Part shown: in pieces, positions 16,404 through 27,355 of the stretch | Layout of the letters: every line of letters begins with the position of its first letter | Position numbering within the stretch: the first letter of the stretch is position 1 | Source: Niallia endozanthoxylica | Lineage (GTDB): Bacteria; Bacillota; Bacilli; Bacillales; Cytobacillaceae | Reading direction: 5' to 3' | Assembly (NCBI RefSeq): GCF_008710145.1 | Contig: NZ_VYKL01000007.1 | Span: 54,039-118,038, forward strand | DNA length: 64,000 bases | Notes under the pieces: model-generated | Told to the model about the DNA's origin: nothing | The model's input: only the letters and a program-made list of their open reading frames with translations | Databases searched by the model: none | Position numbers and translations under genes: made by a program

Positions 16404-19143
16404 CCGGTAGACCCTCTGTTAATATTTTTTCAATCTGTTTTAGTTTCCACTTAATTTTAACTATATCGTAGCAATCTACATAGTTCATTAGTTCTTTACC
16501 TTCGGTTATCCATAAATGAGAGTGATGTTTTTGACCAAATGTGATGAACTCATTTGCTAAGTTTTTTACATTGCTAATGATGATAGATGTTTCTAATTTT
16601 TTTACGGTTGGAAGCAGCTGATTTCTCATTTCTTCCAATACTTCAGGTGCAAGAGGAGTGTCTTTAATCTTATCTCCATTAATGAAGGAAGGTTCCGATA
16701 GATCCTTCTTATATAAAAATTGCACCAGCTTGCCCAGTAGCAGCTCTGAATGGACAGGCTTTAGCAAATAATCATCAAACCCACTTCCCTCTGGCACTCC
16801 TTCGGATGTGGATGCGCTTAAAGCAATAATGGGAATGTCTTTTGTTTCAGGCTGTGCTTTTAGTTTAGCAGAAGCTTCAAATCCATCCATGACTGGCATT
16901 ACAAGGTCCGTAATAATCAAGTCGGGCTTTACCTTCGAACAGATTCTGATTGCCTCAAGTCCATTTTCAGCAAGCAGGACACGCAATCCTGCTTTCGAGA
17001 GCAACTCTTTTAACAAGAAACGGTTGGTCTCGATATCGTCTACAACCAGGATGGTTTCATTGGAAAATTGATATTTTAGCAGGTAAGTGGTATCTCGTTT
17101 TTCTGCAAGTGCTTCAGTGGCAGCAATTTGTACATTGGTAAAAGTCACAGTGAACACGCTGCCTTTGCCGACTTCGGTTTCAAGCGTAATTCTTCCATTC
17201 ATCATCTCAACTAATTTCTTCGTAATGGCAAGTCCTAAGCCTGTACCGCCATATTTTTTGCTGCTTTGGCCTGAAACCTGTGTGAAGGATTCAAATATAC
17301 TTTCTATTTGATTATCAGGAATGCCGATGCCTGTATCTTCAACAGAAATCTGGACATCGATACAACTAATATCGTCCGCTGTTGAAGGGCTTACTTGCAT
17401 GGAAAGCCTCACATAGCCTTTTTCTGTAAACTTAACCGCATTACCAGCTAAATTTAAAAGAATCTGGCGGATTCTTACTTCGTCAAATAAGATAAGCTCA
17501 GGAATGTCTCCCTTCATGTTGATGAATAAATCAATTCCCTTTTCTTGTACATTCTGCCTGAAGATGTTTTCTATTTCATAAAAGATATTCGGTAGTTTAA
17601 CTGGTTTTGTATGCAGTTCTATTTTTCCTGCTTCAATTTTAGAAAGGTCTAGAATATCATTAATAATCATAAGCAAACTATTTCCAGCTGTGTTAATGGT
17701 TTTAATATAGCTTTTATGTTTTTCATTCTCAACGGTATTTTGCAGGAGCTCGCTAAAACCGATAATGGCATTTAACGGCGTACGAATTTCATGACTCATA
17801 TTGGCGAGAAACTCGCTTTTAGCCTCGTTGGCCTTGTCTGCTTCTAGTTTTGCAAGGTTTAATTCAAGATTGGTCTTTTCAATTTCTGCCGTTCTCTCTT
17901 TTACCTTTTCCTCTAAATGATAAATATGTTTATTTAATTCATCTGCCATATTATTAAAGGATTTTGCCAGCATGCCAATTTCATCATGTTTATAGACGTT
18001 GGCTCTTTGCTGTAAATTTCCTTTTGAATAATTTTCTGCAGCACCGATTAAGTGATGAATGGGTTTTAAGATATAATCGGTACTTTTCTTATAGATTGCG
18101 ATAGATAATAGCAAAGCAACAATCGATAAGAGGATAGCCGTTTGGATGCTATTATAAATATCTGCTGTTAGTTGATAGTCAGGAATGGCCGTAATAATCA
18201 GCCAATTGATGCCGTCACGTTTATATTCTGTTAGTTTAATATGAAGACCGCCATTATCCGTTTTCTTGATCATTTTATCTTCGTTAGTTGTTATATAATG
18301 GTGATAAGCATCTGTTATGGATTTGTCTTTTATTGAATCAATTGAGATACGTTTATATGTTCCATCGGCCTGTTTTTCAAAATTAGGACCTTCTAATGAA
18401 TTGGCTACCAAGTCCCCGTTGCTTTTCTCAACTACATAGGCCGTTGCCATTCGGTCTGACACGATATCCTTTAGAAATGTATTTAGACTTGAAAGTGTGA
18501 TGTGTGTGCCAAGTACGCCTTGAAGCTGCCCGTCTTTCCGATAAATGGGGAAAGCTGAAGTCAGAACAAGATCATCCTTGACAAAATGCTTGTATAACGG
18601 AGAATAAATGGGTTTCCCAGATTGCTTGGCCATGGTATACCAAACCCTTGTCCGTGGATCAAACTGGCCAAAGTCCTCGACAAACACACCCTCTGTCAAG
18701 TTATTTGTAACAGTGTAATAGATAGAGTGATGATTTGTCTCAGCTGTACTTTTATAGAGCTCGATTTCATTATTGGCGTTTCGGCGGGCTCCGTAATAGT
18801 CTCCGTTTTCCAATCCATAGCTAAAACTGTAAATTTCTTCGCTGCTTGATTGGACAATATTAGAAAAAAAGGCTTCGCGTTTCGATTTATTGGAGAAATC
18901 GATGATGTTATCCGCGACAATATGCTGGTTTAATTCGTTCATTTCCGACGGAACGTCGATTAGTTCGTCAATTTCATTGAGGATGTTTTTACTCGTACTT
19001 TTTTCTATCTTTTCTATTATTCTTTCCGAAGACGCGTTCCAATTTGAGAAAATAATAAAGCCAATAGTAATTAAAGTACTAACCATCAGGAAGATAAAAG
19101 ATATACTAATGATGCCTCGAATGGAAGGGGTTCGTCTCTCCAT
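16393..19143 (-). CDS. hybrid sensor histidine kinase with dCache sensor, HAMP and receiver
   Basis: A 916-residue membrane kinase. TM1 lies near residues 10-32, an extracellular dCache-type sensor at about 36-325 and TM2 near 330-350, followed by HAMP and a coiled coil. The phospho-His lies in [19 protein letters not shown]-site motifs are [23 protein letters not shown] and [15 protein letters not shown] receiver domain (about 695-815) carries its Asp in [13 protein letters not shown]. The C-terminal 90 residues are helical and resemble a degenerate HPt-like tail. Overlap with the downstream fusion kinase suggests a phosphorelay. The dCache ligand is unknown. Confidence 0.92.
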   Translation of the reverse strand: MERRTPSIRGIISISFIFLMVSTLITIGFIIFSNWNASSERIIEKIEKSTSKNILNEIDELIDVPSEMNELNQHIVADNIIDFSNKSKREAFFSNIVQSSSEEIYSFSYGLENGDYYGARRNANNEIELYKSTAETNHHSIYYTVTNNLTEGVFVEDFGQFDPRTRVWYTMAKQSGKPIYSPLYKHFVKDDLVLTSAFPIYRKDGQLQGVLGTHITLSSLNTFLKDIVSDRMATAYVVEKSNGDLVANSLEGPNFEKQADGTYKRISIDSIKDKSITDAYHHYITTNEDKMIKKTDNGGLHIKLTEYKRDGINWLIITAIPDYQLTADIYNSIQTAILLSIVALLLSIAIYKKSTDYILKPIHHLIGAAENYSKGNLQQRANVYKHDEIGMLAKSFNNMADELNKHIYHLEEKVKERTAEIEKTNLELNLAKLEADKANEAKSEFLANMSHEIRTPLNAIIGFSELLQNTVENEKHKSYIKTINTAGNSLLMIINDILDLSKIEAGKIELHTKPVKLPNIFYEIENIFRQNVQEKGIDLFINMKGDIPELILFDEVRIRQILLNLAGNAVKFTEKGYVRLSMQVSPSTADDISCIDVQISVEDTGIGIPDNQIESIFESFTQVSGQSSKKYGGTGLGLAITKKLVEMMNGRITLETEVGKGSVFTVTFTNVQIAATEALAEKRDTTYLLKYQFSNETILVVDDIETNRFLLKELLSKAGLRVLLAENGLEAIRICSKVKPDLIITDLVMPVMDGFEASAKLKAQPETKDIPIIALSASTSEGVPEGSGFDDYLLKPVHSELLLGKLVQFLYKKDLSEPSFINGDKIKDTPLAPEVLEEMRNQLLPTVKKLETSIIISNVKNLANEFITFGQKHHSHLWITEGKELMNYVDCYDIVKIKWKLKQIEKILTEGLPDEE

Positions 19144-19420
19144 ACACTTTTCCTCATTTCCGGTACCTTACATAAAGTGTGTTTTTGTATTTATCATAAG
19201 CGAATAGATAAGAACTATAAAATACTTCCTTTATATAATATGTGACTATATGATGAATTTTAATAATCAGGGATTTTGCGTACAAGCCGACCTAGCTCTT
19301 TTTTGTAAGTATGGCTCATTTATGGAGGAAATAGGAGAAATTTATCGAATATTTAAAATAATCATTTTCTATCAACATGGCTGTCATCGAATGATGAGTA
19401 CTTTTGAGGGGTGAACAAGC

Positions 19421-20482
19421 ATGAAAACAGTGAAAATGTTATTTCTTGTTTTGTTAGTTGCTTTACTCCCGTTTCAAATAGCGTTGGCAGAGGAGGAGAA
19501 AACAATCAATTTCTATGAATTTCATGATGAAGGAATCTATAAGCATTGGGCCTATGAGGAAATGGAGAATCTTCTTTATGCCGGTGTAATGGATGGTTTC
19601 GCGGATGCTGATGGCCGAATCCATGTGAAGCCGGACGAACCGATTACCCGCGCTCAATTTGTACAAATGATTGTCACTGCGTTAGGGTTATCAAATGAAG
19701 GTAGGACAAAGAATTTTTCAGATGTAAAACAGGATGAGTGGTACGCTGATGCAATCAGTATTGCGGCAAGTGCAGGGTTCATCGACGGGCATAACGGTCT
19801 TTTTTATCCTAATCATCCTATTACTCGTGCGGAAATTACTAAGATGCTTGTGTTGGCTTTTGAAAAAACAGTGCCTTTCCCAAGCACAAATGTAAAAGTG
19901 TTTGCAGATGTAGATCATGAAAACTGGGCAGAAGAATTTATTCGAAAGGCCTCTTCCGTAAATATTGTGAATGGGCATGGAATTACCTTTAGTCCATACA
20001 AATTTGCTACTAGAGCGGAAGCGTTTGTTATGCTGCATCGGGCATTTAAGCTCGAACAGTCGAGTGTGCCGGAGGATTCTGACCTTATAGCTGTTCTAAG
20101 AGAGTACATTACCCGTGAAAATAAGCTGGTAGAAACTAATCAATTTGCAGAGCTGTCTGCCTTAGGGGCAGAATACGGAACAGGGTTCTATCAAGCAGGC
20201 GGGGGAGACCCGAAGCCCTTTGACTGGTTTTATCCCGCAGTAGATGAAGCAGAGATTACCATCCAAATCGATGATGAGAACCTAGAATTTAAGATCTTGG
20301 AAAAATCTGACCGTTTTGCAAAAGTTCAAGCATCTGGCATCGCTGTCACCGTTCAAGCAAAGATTCCATCTCAGCCGGAACTTAATGAAGACTTTACTAG
20401 CCGAATGGACAATGGAGTATATCATCTGAAGAAAGACTCGTTAAGTGGTAAATGGAAGATTTATAATTATCAGGACCGATAA
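19421..20482 (+). CDS. exported protein with three SLH domains
   Basis: A 353-residue secreted wall protein. The signal peptide is MKTVKMLFLVLLVALLPFQ, with cleavage likely near ALAEEE. Three S-layer homology repeats span about residues 32-210; each has the ITRAQF/ITRAEI/ATRAEA motif that anchors to pyruvylated wall polymer. The C-terminal 130 residues form an unrecognised domain. The start has a GAGGGG ribosome binding site. It is divergent from the hybrid kinase gene, and the 277-bp gap between them holds AT-rich promoter sequence. Confidence 0.88.
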   Translation: MKTVKMLFLVLLVALLPFQIALAEEEKTINFYEFHDEGIYKHWAYEEMENLLYAGVMDGFADADGRIHVKPDEPITRAQFVQMIVTALGLSNEGRTKNFSDVKQDEWYADAISIAASAGFIDGHNGLFYPNHPITRAEITKMLVLAFEKTVPFPSTNVKVFADVDHENWAEEFIRKASSVNIVNGHGITFSPYKFATRAEAFVMLHRAFKLEQSSVPEDSDLIAVLREYITRENKLVETNQFAELSALGAEYGTGFYQAGGGDPKPFDWFYPAVDEAEITIQIDDENLEFKILEKSDRFAKVQASGIAVTVQAKIPSQPELNEDFTSRMDNGVYHLKKDSLSGKWKIYNYQDR

Positions 20483-20520
20483 TAACAGAGGAAACCAGTT
20501 TCTTTCATAAATCGTAAAAT

Positions 20521-20547
20521 GGCCGGAGGTTTCTTGTACCTCCAGCC
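20521..20547 (+). terminator. terminator after the SLH gene
   Basis: GGCCGGAGGT and ACCTCCAGCC pair with one mismatch over a 7-nt loop, followed by TTATTTGC. Confidence 0.7.
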
Positions 20548-20669
20548 TTATTTGCTATTTGCGGCAAAAGTACGAATTTGTGTTTTTTGACGAACTTTTC
20601 TACACATTTCCACATATTTCAACATTTTTTTGGGCAAATATGTTATAAAAAGATAAGGGGGTATGTACC

Positions 20670-21164
20670 ATGAAAAAAAATTGGAGATTTGTATTTCTTG
20701 CCTTGCTGATTATGGCTATTATGACAATGGCAGCTGCTTGTGCACCGGCTAAGGAGGAAACTGCGAATCCTGCTGATGAAGAATCAAGTGGTGAAGTTCA
20801 AGAGACAGGTGAAACGGAAGAGCCTGGTAAGGATGAACAAGATGATTCAGAGGAACCAACGGATACTGACGAGCAGGTAACGGACGAAGAACCGACAGAA
20901 GTGGAACCGGGTACTGATAATGAATCAGTTGGAGGAGACGATGAAGACGCAAACGTGCAGACTGTAAAGGGAACGTTTGGCGGTTTAGCTGACCCTCATA
21001 CATTTGAGTTGAAGACGAATGAAGTACCTGAGGGAGTTATGGCCTTCCAATTTTATGATGAAGAAATGGGAGCAAAACTTGCAGATATGGAAGATGGACA
21101 AGAATTGACCGTTGTTTATACAACAAACGAACATGGTCAAAATCTTGCAGAGAGCATTAAGTGA
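20670..21164 (+). CDS. acidic lipoprotein of unknown function
   Basis: A 164-residue lipoprotein. The signal peptide ends in a lipobox (MAAAC), so Cys24 should be lipidated and the protein anchored outside the membrane. Residues 30-95 are a very acidic Glu/Asp/Thr-rich spacer, presumably crossing the wall. The C-terminal 65 residues form a small domain (VKGTFGGLADPHTFEL to the end) that I do not recognise. Strong ribosome binding site (AAGGGGGT). Monocistronic, with a terminator at 21185-21220. Confidence 0.8.
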   Translation: MKKNWRFVFLALLIMAIMTMAAACAPAKEETANPADEESSGEVQETGETEEPGKDEQDDSEEPTDTDEQVTDEEPTEVEPGTDNESVGGDDEDANVQTVKGTFGGLADPHTFELKTNEVPEGVMAFQFYDEEMGAKLADMEDGQELTVVYTTNEHGQNLAESIK

Positions 21165-21184
21165 TAAGAAATTTATGGGAATTC

Positions 21185-21220
21185 AAAGGAGAGGAAGCCG
21201 GCAACGGTTTTCTCTCCTTT
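21185..21220 (+). terminator. terminator after the lipoprotein gene
   Basis: AAAGGAGAGGAA pairs with TTCTCTCCTTT (one bulge), followed by TGTT. Confidence 0.7.
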
Positions 21221-21390
21221 TGTTATGAGGAAAGAGCCTTTTAATAAAGGGATTGTAAATCAAATCGCATATCATAGAAAAAAGAATGCAAACTAAACAA
21301 GTGGGTGCTTATAACGGAACTGATATCCTACAATAGTGTATTTACTTTGTTGGCATCCTTGAATGAATAACGAAAAGGGGTGGTGGAAGT

Positions 21391-21522
21391 ATGGCTAAAA
21401 ATAAGAACAACAAAGCGAAACGGAATAATGCTCTTCCAAAAGTAGATGTAGAATTTGCTGAAGAAAGAGGAAATGGATTTGAAAAAGTGGCATTAAAAGG
21501 GCTGAATGAACAAAATAAGTAA
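21391..21522 (+). CDS. very small basic protein (43 aa)
   Basis: Reads MAKNKNNKAKRNNALPKVDV and continues with an acidic FAEERG segment to a TAA. Preceded by AAAAGGGGTGGTGG and followed at once by a strong terminator, so it is a complete transcription unit. Its Lys/Asn-rich start resembles small spore-associated proteins, but no family is certain. Confidence 0.65.
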   Translation: MAKNKNNKAKRNNALPKVDVEFAEERGNGFEKVALKGLNEQNK

Positions 21523-21524
21523 AT

Positions 21525-21557
21525 AAAAAAGGGGCAGCACTAAACTGTCCCTTTTTT
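21525..21557 (+). terminator. terminator after the 43-aa gene
   Basis: AAAAAAGGGGCAG and CTGTCCCTTTTTT form a 13-bp stem (one G-T pair) with a 7-nt loop. Confidence 0.85.
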
Positions 21558-21699
21558 GAAGCTTTAACATTCTTGGTCGACTATTTATTAGAGTAAAAAT
21601 TGATTGGGAAGGAATAGAACTTGATTTTGAAGTTATTAGAAATGGGACTCCTTTCTAATAGAATTAGGCCGCTTGTTTCCAGATGAATGGTTCTAGGTA

Positions 21700-22482
21700 T
21701 CAGCCAATAAAGGCAACAAGCGCTTTATTAAATTTGTCTTTTTCTTCCCAAACAGGGCCATGTCCGCTGTATTTGAAGGGGAGGACATGGGAATTTCGAA
21801 TGGATTGGTGTAACAGCTGTGACTGAGAAAATGGGATAACCTGATCATGAATTCCATGAATGATGAGAGTGGGGACAGATATATGCGCTAGGTCCGGTGC
21901 TACATTTTCATCTTTTAGAGAGATAATGGTTTTCAGGGTAGACCAACTGGCTGCTTCTAAGCCCAAGTCGATAAACCATTCTGTGAAGGGACTTGTTGTG
22001 TTTTTATAGAAAAAAATATCTGCCACATCCTCGAGCATATTGGGACGATCATTGCTGGCCTTGGTAAAGAGCTGGGACGCTGTTTCTTCTGTAAAACCGG
22101 TCGGTGCCGCAGCATCTACAAGGACCAGTTTGAAAACACCAAATCCATTGTAGCGTGCCATGTATCGAATCGAGATAGCGCCTGCCATAGAATGGCCGAC
22201 TAGCGTGATGTTCTGTAATTGCAGTGTTCGAATGACCATCCATATATCATCTGCCATCCGGTTGTAATCATACCCATGCCACGGCTTATCCGATTTTCCA
22301 AATCCCCTCAAGTCAATTCCGATGCACCTAAATCCCAATTCAGGGAGTACATTCAATTGATACTCAAACAGACGATGATTCAACGGCCACCCATGAACAA
22401 ACACAATGGTCCTGCTTCCTTTCGGGTTCAAATCCTCCATATAAATATTCACATTACGCTCAACTTTCACATAATACCCCAA
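21700..22482 (-). CDS. alpha/beta hydrolase
   Basis: A 260-residue serine hydrolase. The oxyanion loop HGWPLNHRLF, the nucleophile elbow GHSMAGA and the C-terminal His in FKYSGHGPVWEE are visible; DQVIPF supplies the acid. The RGFGKSDKP motif recalls haloperoxidase or esterase-type hydrolases. The TTG at 22482 is chosen because GGAGGGG lies 7-9 nt upstream. No partner genes point to a substrate. Confidence 0.88.
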   Translation of the reverse strand: MGYYVKVERNVNIYMEDLNPKGSRTIVFVHGWPLNHRLFEYQLNVLPELGFRCIGIDLRGFGKSDKPWHGYDYNRMADDIWMVIRTLQLQNITLVGHSMAGAISIRYMARYNGFGVFKLVLVDAAAPTGFTEETASQLFTKASNDRPNMLEDVADIFFYKNTTSPFTEWFIDLGLEAASWSTLKTIISLKDENVAPDLAHISVPTLIIHGIHDQVIPFSQSQLLHQSIRNSHVLPFKYSGHGPVWEEKDKFNKALVAFIG

Positions 22483-22630
22483 CCCAAAGCCCCTCCCTGA
22501 AAAAACGATTTTATTTAAAATGTATGAAAGAATGGGAAAAGAATAGAAGCAATTTTTGAAGCGAAGGGAAGGTTCTCATCCTGCTTTCCTCATAGACTGG
22601 GGCTTAGATTCATTTAGAGTAAAAGATAAA

Positions 22631-22658
22631 AGTGCCCAACCGAGATCGATTGGGCACT
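22631..22658 (-). terminator. terminator after the second SLH gene
   Basis: AGTGCCCAA and TTGGGCACT form a 9-bp stem; on the minus strand TTTTATCTTTT follows. Confidence 0.8.
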
Positions 22659-22769
22659 TCATTGGAAAATACTATCAGTGTTAAAAAGTAAGCTTGAGAT
22701 GAAAGGGAAGGTGACGGTTTCTAGCTGTTGTCGAAAGCTGGAAAACCGTCCCATAAACCTAAACCATTC

Positions 22770-23819
22770 TTATTCTATTTTCATCAGCTCTGCAATGGTT
22801 TCTCCGTCCTTGGTCGCTTTGATCAGCCCTGTCATCGGTGCAAAATAACGGACATATCCATCTGTTGTGGTTACTTCTACAACGTTTTCGAATGTCCCAG
22901 CAGGTGTTGTGATGGTGAGTGAGTCGGCTGTTATTTTATAATAATCCGGCATTTCCCCATAGCCGTCCCATGTATGTCCAACTTCAACCGGGTTAGCGAC
23001 CTCTAATGAGTATTCAGAGAAGGGGTAGCCGAATTTATAGCCTTCGCTGTCCTGTCTTTCCACAATGGAATACGATGTTCCATCCTCCTGGTAGACATGC
23101 CATAGATTCCAGTTTTCATTGTCTTCATTCTGGAAGACAAAGCGAACATTGCCTCCATCTTTATAGTGGTAATGATAAACATGAAGTGGATCTTTTAGGA
23201 AAATAAGCGGCAAATCCACCTTGAAATCATCATTTAATGCACGGGCTATAAATGTCGAAAACTGGGCGCGGGTTACTTTTAACTGTGGCCGGAATGTGTT
23301 ATCTGGATATCCTTGAGTGAGGTTTTCTGTAATCATTCTTTTAATATGTAAGTAACTTTCCATAGATGGTGAGATGTCTGTAAAAGGAATTTCCGATTCT
23401 TCTGTAAGGTTAAAGGTCCTTGAAATTAAAATAGCGGCTTGTTCGCGAGTGATGATGTGATGTGGACGAAAAGACCCGTCTGGAAAGCCTTTGATTACTC
23501 CTGCATCCGCGGCTGATGCAATATAACCGCTGGCTATTTGTTCGGCACTAACGTCGGAGAACATCGTGTTTCGCTGCTCGCCATTTAATTGCAGTGTTCG
23601 CCCAATAATGATTGCTGCTTCAGCCCGTGTAACCTCTGCTTCAGGCCGGAACGTGTTATCTGGAAAGCCGGTAATAATCTTATTATTTTCTAGATACATC
23701 ATTTCTCCATAAAATCGGTGACTGACAGGTAAATCTGAAAACGTTGCAGCCATAGTACTTACACCCATACTACTAAATGAAAGGACTGATATAACGAACA
23801 GTAAAACCCATTTGCGCAA
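22770..23819 (-). CDS. exported protein with three SLH domains (second)
   Basis: A 349-residue wall-anchored protein. A signal peptide (MRKWVLLFVISVLSFSSMGV) is followed by three SLH repeats (about 25-205) with VTRAEA, ITREQA and VTRAQF motifs. The C-terminal 140 residues are rich in aromatic residues (VYHYHYKDGG, WNLWHVY) and include TITTPAGTFENVVEV, a pattern seen in secreted beta-rich domains. No enzyme motif was seen. It shares the SLH anchor with 19421-20482, but the C-terminal domains differ, so they are not simple duplicates. Confidence 0.88.
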   Translation of the reverse strand: MRKWVLLFVISVLSFSSMGVSTMAATFSDLPVSHRFYGEMMYLENNKIITGFPDNTFRPEAEVTRAEAAIIIGRTLQLNGEQRNTMFSDVSAEQIASGYIASAADAGVIKGFPDGSFRPHHIITREQAAILISRTFNLTEESEIPFTDISPSMESYLHIKRMITENLTQGYPDNTFRPQLKVTRAQFSTFIARALNDDFKVDLPLIFLKDPLHVYHYHYKDGGNVRFVFQNEDNENWNLWHVYQEDGTSYSIVERQDSEGYKFGYPFSEYSLEVANPVEVGHTWDGYGEMPDYYKITADSLTITTPAGTFENVVEVTTTDGYVRYFAPMTGLIKATKDGETIAELMKIE

Positions 23820-23964
23820 AATGATTTACTCACTCCTTTAAGTATTTTTCCTTATCTACTTCTATTATAATAGTAAAATTGCGAGATTATTAGGAATATT
23901 TTATTTGATGTTTAAAAAAATTAGAATATACCATTTATTTGAGGAAGAAATAATTAGAAAAGGT

Positions 23965-24016
23965 ATAGGGCCGGTTCTTTTGCCTCCAGCTTTAGAAACA
24001 AAGGAACCGGCCCTAT
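23965..24016 (-). terminator. terminator after the amino-acid permease gene
   Basis: ATAGGGCCGGTTC and GAACCGGCCCTAT form a perfect 13-bp stem with a 26-nt partly paired loop. Confidence 0.75.
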
Positions 24017-24072
24017 TTATGGTTGATTTAGTCATATATTAACTAGTCATTTTGGAAGGGGAAACCTTCTAA

Positions 24073-25458
24073 TTAGGCTATTTTATCTTCTTTATCAAGT
24101 TCTGCGGGTACTTTTTTGTTGATTCCGAATGCGTAAAAGCTTGCTGTTATTAGGCCTAGGAAGACGAAGCCTGCAATTAGTGATATGCGTGTTTCGTCGT
24201 TGAACCACATGCCGATTAGTACCATGACAAGAAATGCAATCGTTAAATAGTTTGTAACAGGTGCGAATGGCATTTTGAATGGATGGCTGTCCATTGCAGC
24301 ACCTTTTGATTTTCTGAAATTAATTTGGCTGATTAGAATAACAAACCATGGAACCATACCTGGCAGTACGCTGGCAGAGTACACATATACGAAAATATTT
24401 TCTGGAGCAATATAGCTTAAGAATACGCCGACTGCTAAACCGATTACGACACCCATTGTTCCAACTAGAGGTACACCATGTTTTGTTACTTTTGTAAAGA
24501 ATTTAGGGGCCTGTCCGTTTACTCCTAATGTGTAAAGCATACGTCCTGCACTGTAGATACCGCTGTTGCAGCCTGACATGGCCGCTGTGATAACAACGAA
24601 ATTAATAATTCCGGCTGCTGCTGTAATACCTACTTTTGCAAAAGTAGCCACGAACGGGCTGCCGATGGCTGTTAATTCATCCCAAGGATAAACCGTTACG
24701 ATAACAAAGATGGCGCCAATATAGAAAATTAAAATACGTCCAATTAAGCTGTTAATCGCCTTTGTTAAAGTGGTTTGGGGGTTTTTTGCTTCACCAGCTG
24801 TAATACCGACTAATTCTACACCTTGATAGGCACCGATAACAAGCGCTAATGCGAAGAAGAAGCCTTTAAAGCCGCCAGCAAAGAAACCTCCGTGTGACCA
24901 AAGATTTGATAATCCAATTGCATTGCCTCCGTTGCCAAGTCCGAAGAAAATAAGTCCCAATCCAGCTACAATCATTAATACAATCGTTACAATTTTAATA
25001 AGAGCAAACCAAAATTCAAATTCACCAAATGATTTAACAGATACTAGGTTTGCGGCTGCAAGTATAACCATCGCAATTAAGCCTGGAATCCACGCAGGAA
25101 GATCCGGGAACCAATAGTTCATATATGTTCCGACTGCGATGATTTCTGCCATCCCTACAATTACCCACTGGAACCAGTTACTCCAAGCTGTTAAATATCC
25201 GGCTAGCGGATGAATATATTTATAGCCAAATGTTGCAAAGGAACCTGTACTTGGTTCAACATACAACATTTCTCCCATGGCACGCATAATGAAAAAGATA
25301 AAGATACCTGCTACTCCATAAGCCAACATGACAGATGGACCAGTCCATTTAATGGTGCTGGCTGAACCCATAAATAAACCAACACCAATTGTGCCGCCTA
25401 GTGCAATCATTTGAATATGACGACTCGACAACCCTCTGCTTAATTCTTGTTTTGCCAT
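24073..25458 (-). CDS. amino-acid permease, APC superfamily (AAT family)
   Basis: A 461-residue transporter with about 12 membrane helices. The N-terminal family motif [22 protein letters not shown] and the TM3-4 segment are typical of the amino-acid:proton symporters related to B. subtilis YbgF/AapA and to ProY. The ATG at 25458 is chosen because AGGAGG is 8 nt upstream; 25 codons of open frame before it look untranslated. It lies downstream of kbl in the same direction, 422 bp apart, with a terminator-like hairpin between. Substrate cannot be named safely. Confidence 0.9.
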   Translation of the reverse strand: MAKQELSRGLSSRHIQMIALGGTIGVGLFMGSASTIKWTGPSVMLAYGVAGIFIFFIMRAMGEMLYVEPSTGSFATFGYKYIHPLAGYLTAWSNWFQWVIVGMAEIIAVGTYMNYWFPDLPAWIPGLIAMVILAAANLVSVKSFGEFEFWFALIKIVTIVLMIVAGLGLIFFGLGNGGNAIGLSNLWSHGGFFAGGFKGFFFALALVIGAYQGVELVGITAGEAKNPQTTLTKAINSLIGRILIFYIGAIFVIVTVYPWDELTAIGSPFVATFAKVGITAAAGIINFVVITAAMSGCNSGIYSAGRMLYTLGVNGQAPKFFTKVTKHGVPLVGTMGVVIGLAVGVFLSYIAPENIFVYVYSASVLPGMVPWFVILISQINFRKSKGAAMDSHPFKMPFAPVTNYLTIAFLVMVLIGMWFNDETRISLIAGFVFLGLITASFYAFGINKKVPAELDKEDKIA

Positions 25459-25879
25459 TTTTTGTTTCCTCCTGCTCTCCTGGTTAAAGGTAGGGCTATT
25501 CACATTCCTGAGGCAATTCCAATAATGAGGCAAAAATAAGAGCCTTTATGTAGAGTACTCCTCAAAAATACAATTGTTCTTTTTACAAATAAATTATAAT
25601 CTTAATATAATATTTACGCTACAAAATTTTATCCTTTTCAGTCTTCTGAGTATTCTTGAAAAGGTATTTTTAAACAAGGACCTAACCTATTTTGTTAAGT
25701 TAGATCCATTTCTGCATAAGTGTCCATATCGTTATATTAGAAAATAATTTACCCTGCTTTTTTAGGATTTCTCATCTCGCCGGCAATATTCTTGATGTTC
25801 ATGTCTTAGGCTAAAACCTATTTATTCGCATGGAATGAACTCCAAACTTTAGTAAACTGTGAAAGGATTGCTTCACTGG
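25459..25879. other. intergenic region between kbl and the permease gene
   Basis: 421 bp, AT-rich. At 25678-25707 a hairpin (GGACCTAAC / GTTAGATCC, one mismatch) lies 170 bp past the kbl stop and may terminate it. The rest presumably holds the permease promoter. No riboswitch was recognised. Confidence 0.4.
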
Positions 25880-27076
25880 TTAGATAATGTTCAATTCTTT
25901 TCCTACTTTTTCATAAACGGCAAGAACTTCATCAAGCATTTCCTTTGTATGTGCTGCTGTAGGCATATTTCTTATTCTTCCTGTTCCTTTTGGTACAGTT
26001 GGGAAGGTAATGGATTTTGCATACACACCTTCCTCCATTAAGCGTCGGGAGAATTTCTGTGTTAAAGTTTCATCGCCAATCATACAAGGTGTAATAGGTG
26101 TTTCGGAATGTCCGATGTCAAAGCCTAAGTTTTTCAAGCCTTCTTTTAGGTAGTTGCCATTTTCCCAAAGTTTTTCAACCTTTTCTGTTGATTCCATCAT
26201 GATGTCAATTGCCTCTATACAAGCAGCTGCATCGCCAGGGGGCATAGATGTTGAGAAAAGGAAAGGACGTGCACGAACTTTTAGCCAATCAATCAGCTTT
26301 TGTGTGCCGGCAACATATCCGCCGACAACACCAATTGCCTTTGAAAGGGTCCCGATTTGGAAATCAATGCGGTCGGATAGTCCGAAGTGCTTCACTGTAC
26401 CTGCCCCTTCCCCCATGACGCCTGACCCATGTGCATCGTCTACATAGGTGATGAGTCCATATTCCTCAGCAATCTCAACAATTTCAGGAAGCTTTGCGAC
26501 ATCTCCGTCCATGGAGAATACACCATCTGTGATATACATGACTTTTTCATACGGTCCGCTTTCTGTTGCTTCTTTTGTTACCCGGCGCAAATCATCCATG
26601 TCTTGGTGCTTTACACGAAGAATGTTAGCTCCTGATAAACGGCAGCCATCAATGATGGAAGCATGGTTTAATTCATCTGAAATAATGGCATCCTTCTTTG
26701 TCATGACAGCTGAAATGGCGCCCATGTTGCAATTGAATCCTGACTGAAAGGCAATGGCCGCTTCTGTATGTTTTAATGCAGCGATTCTTTTTTCTAATTC
26801 ATTGTGAATGGGCAGGGTTCCGTTAATCGTACGCACCGCACCGGCGCCAACACCATACCGATTAATGGCTTCCATCGCTTTTTTCTTCAATCTGTCATTG
26901 TCAGCAAGACCAAGGTAATTGTTCGAAGACATATTGATGACGGTTTTACCATTTATTTGTACTTTAGGACCATTTGGGCCTTCAACTGTATCGATGATAT
27001 TGTACAGCCCTTTTTCGTGTAATTCATTTAACTGTGGTGTTAGAAAATCATCTAAAACTTTTTTCCCCAATTTCAT
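25880..27076 (-). CDS. kbl: glycine C-acetyltransferase (2-amino-3-ketobutyrate CoA ligase)
   Basis: A 398-residue PLP enzyme of the alpha-oxoamine synthase family. It splits 2-amino-3-oxobutyrate with CoA to glycine and acetyl-CoA in threonine breakdown. The PLP lysine is in [34 protein letters not shown] and FSTSMPPG are family signatures. The ribosome binding site AGGAGG is only 1 nt from the ATG at 27076 but 7 nt from an in-frame TTG at 27070, which may be the true start. The usual partner tdh is not next to it. BioF is a possible alternative, but the overall pattern favours Kbl. Confidence 0.88.
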   Translation of the reverse strand: MKLGKKVLDDFLTPQLNELHEKGLYNIIDTVEGPNGPKVQINGKTVINMSSNNYLGLADNDRLKKKAMEAINRYGVGAGAVRTINGTLPIHNELEKRIAALKHTEAAIAFQSGFNCNMGAISAVMTKKDAIISDELNHASIIDGCRLSGANILRVKHQDMDDLRRVTKEATESGPYEKVMYITDGVFSMDGDVAKLPEIVEIAEEYGLITYVDDAHGSGVMGEGAGTVKHFGLSDRIDFQIGTLSKAIGVVGGYVAGTQKLIDWLKVRARPFLFSTSMPPGDAAACIEAIDIMMESTEKVEKLWENGNYLKEGLKNLGFDIGHSETPITPCMIGDETLTQKFSRRLMEEGVYAKSITFPTVPKGTGRIRNMPTAAHTKEMLDEVLAVYEKVGKELNII

Positions 27077-27118
27077 TCCTCCTAAATAATAAAGATTCTT
27101 ATTTTAATCAAATTTTAT

Positions 27119-27331
27119 TTACCTAGCTGTTTTTTTATTCGGCCATTCATCTAATGAACCTATTTTCATTTGCAGTGAAATGGCTCTTCTTACACTATTA
27201 TAAAAGTCTTTATTACTATTGAACCTAAATAATAGAATACCTTCACTTTCAATTCTTTTTTCTATAAGATACTTCATAACTGTCCAAGCAGTGTCAGTAG
27301 GATATGCATAGATTATGGTAGAGTTAATCAT
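27119..27331 (-). CDS. possible small protein upstream of kbl (70 aa)
   Basis: A 70-residue frame (MINSTIIYAYPTDTAWTVMK...) that ends 43 bp before kbl in the same direction. Amino-acid composition looks protein-like, but no clear ribosome binding site is seen and no family is recognised. Confidence 0.35.
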   Translation of the reverse strand: MINSTIIYAYPTDTAWTVMKYLIEKRIESEGILLFRFNSNKDFYNSVRRAISLQMKIGSLDEWPNKKTAR

Positions 27332-27355
27332 TTTGGTAGAGCACAGGTGAGATGA

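Noticed and set aside
25459..25879. Glycine riboswitch or T-box between kbl and the permease
   Set aside because: No conserved riboswitch or T-box core could be found; only an imperfect terminator-like hairpin is present.
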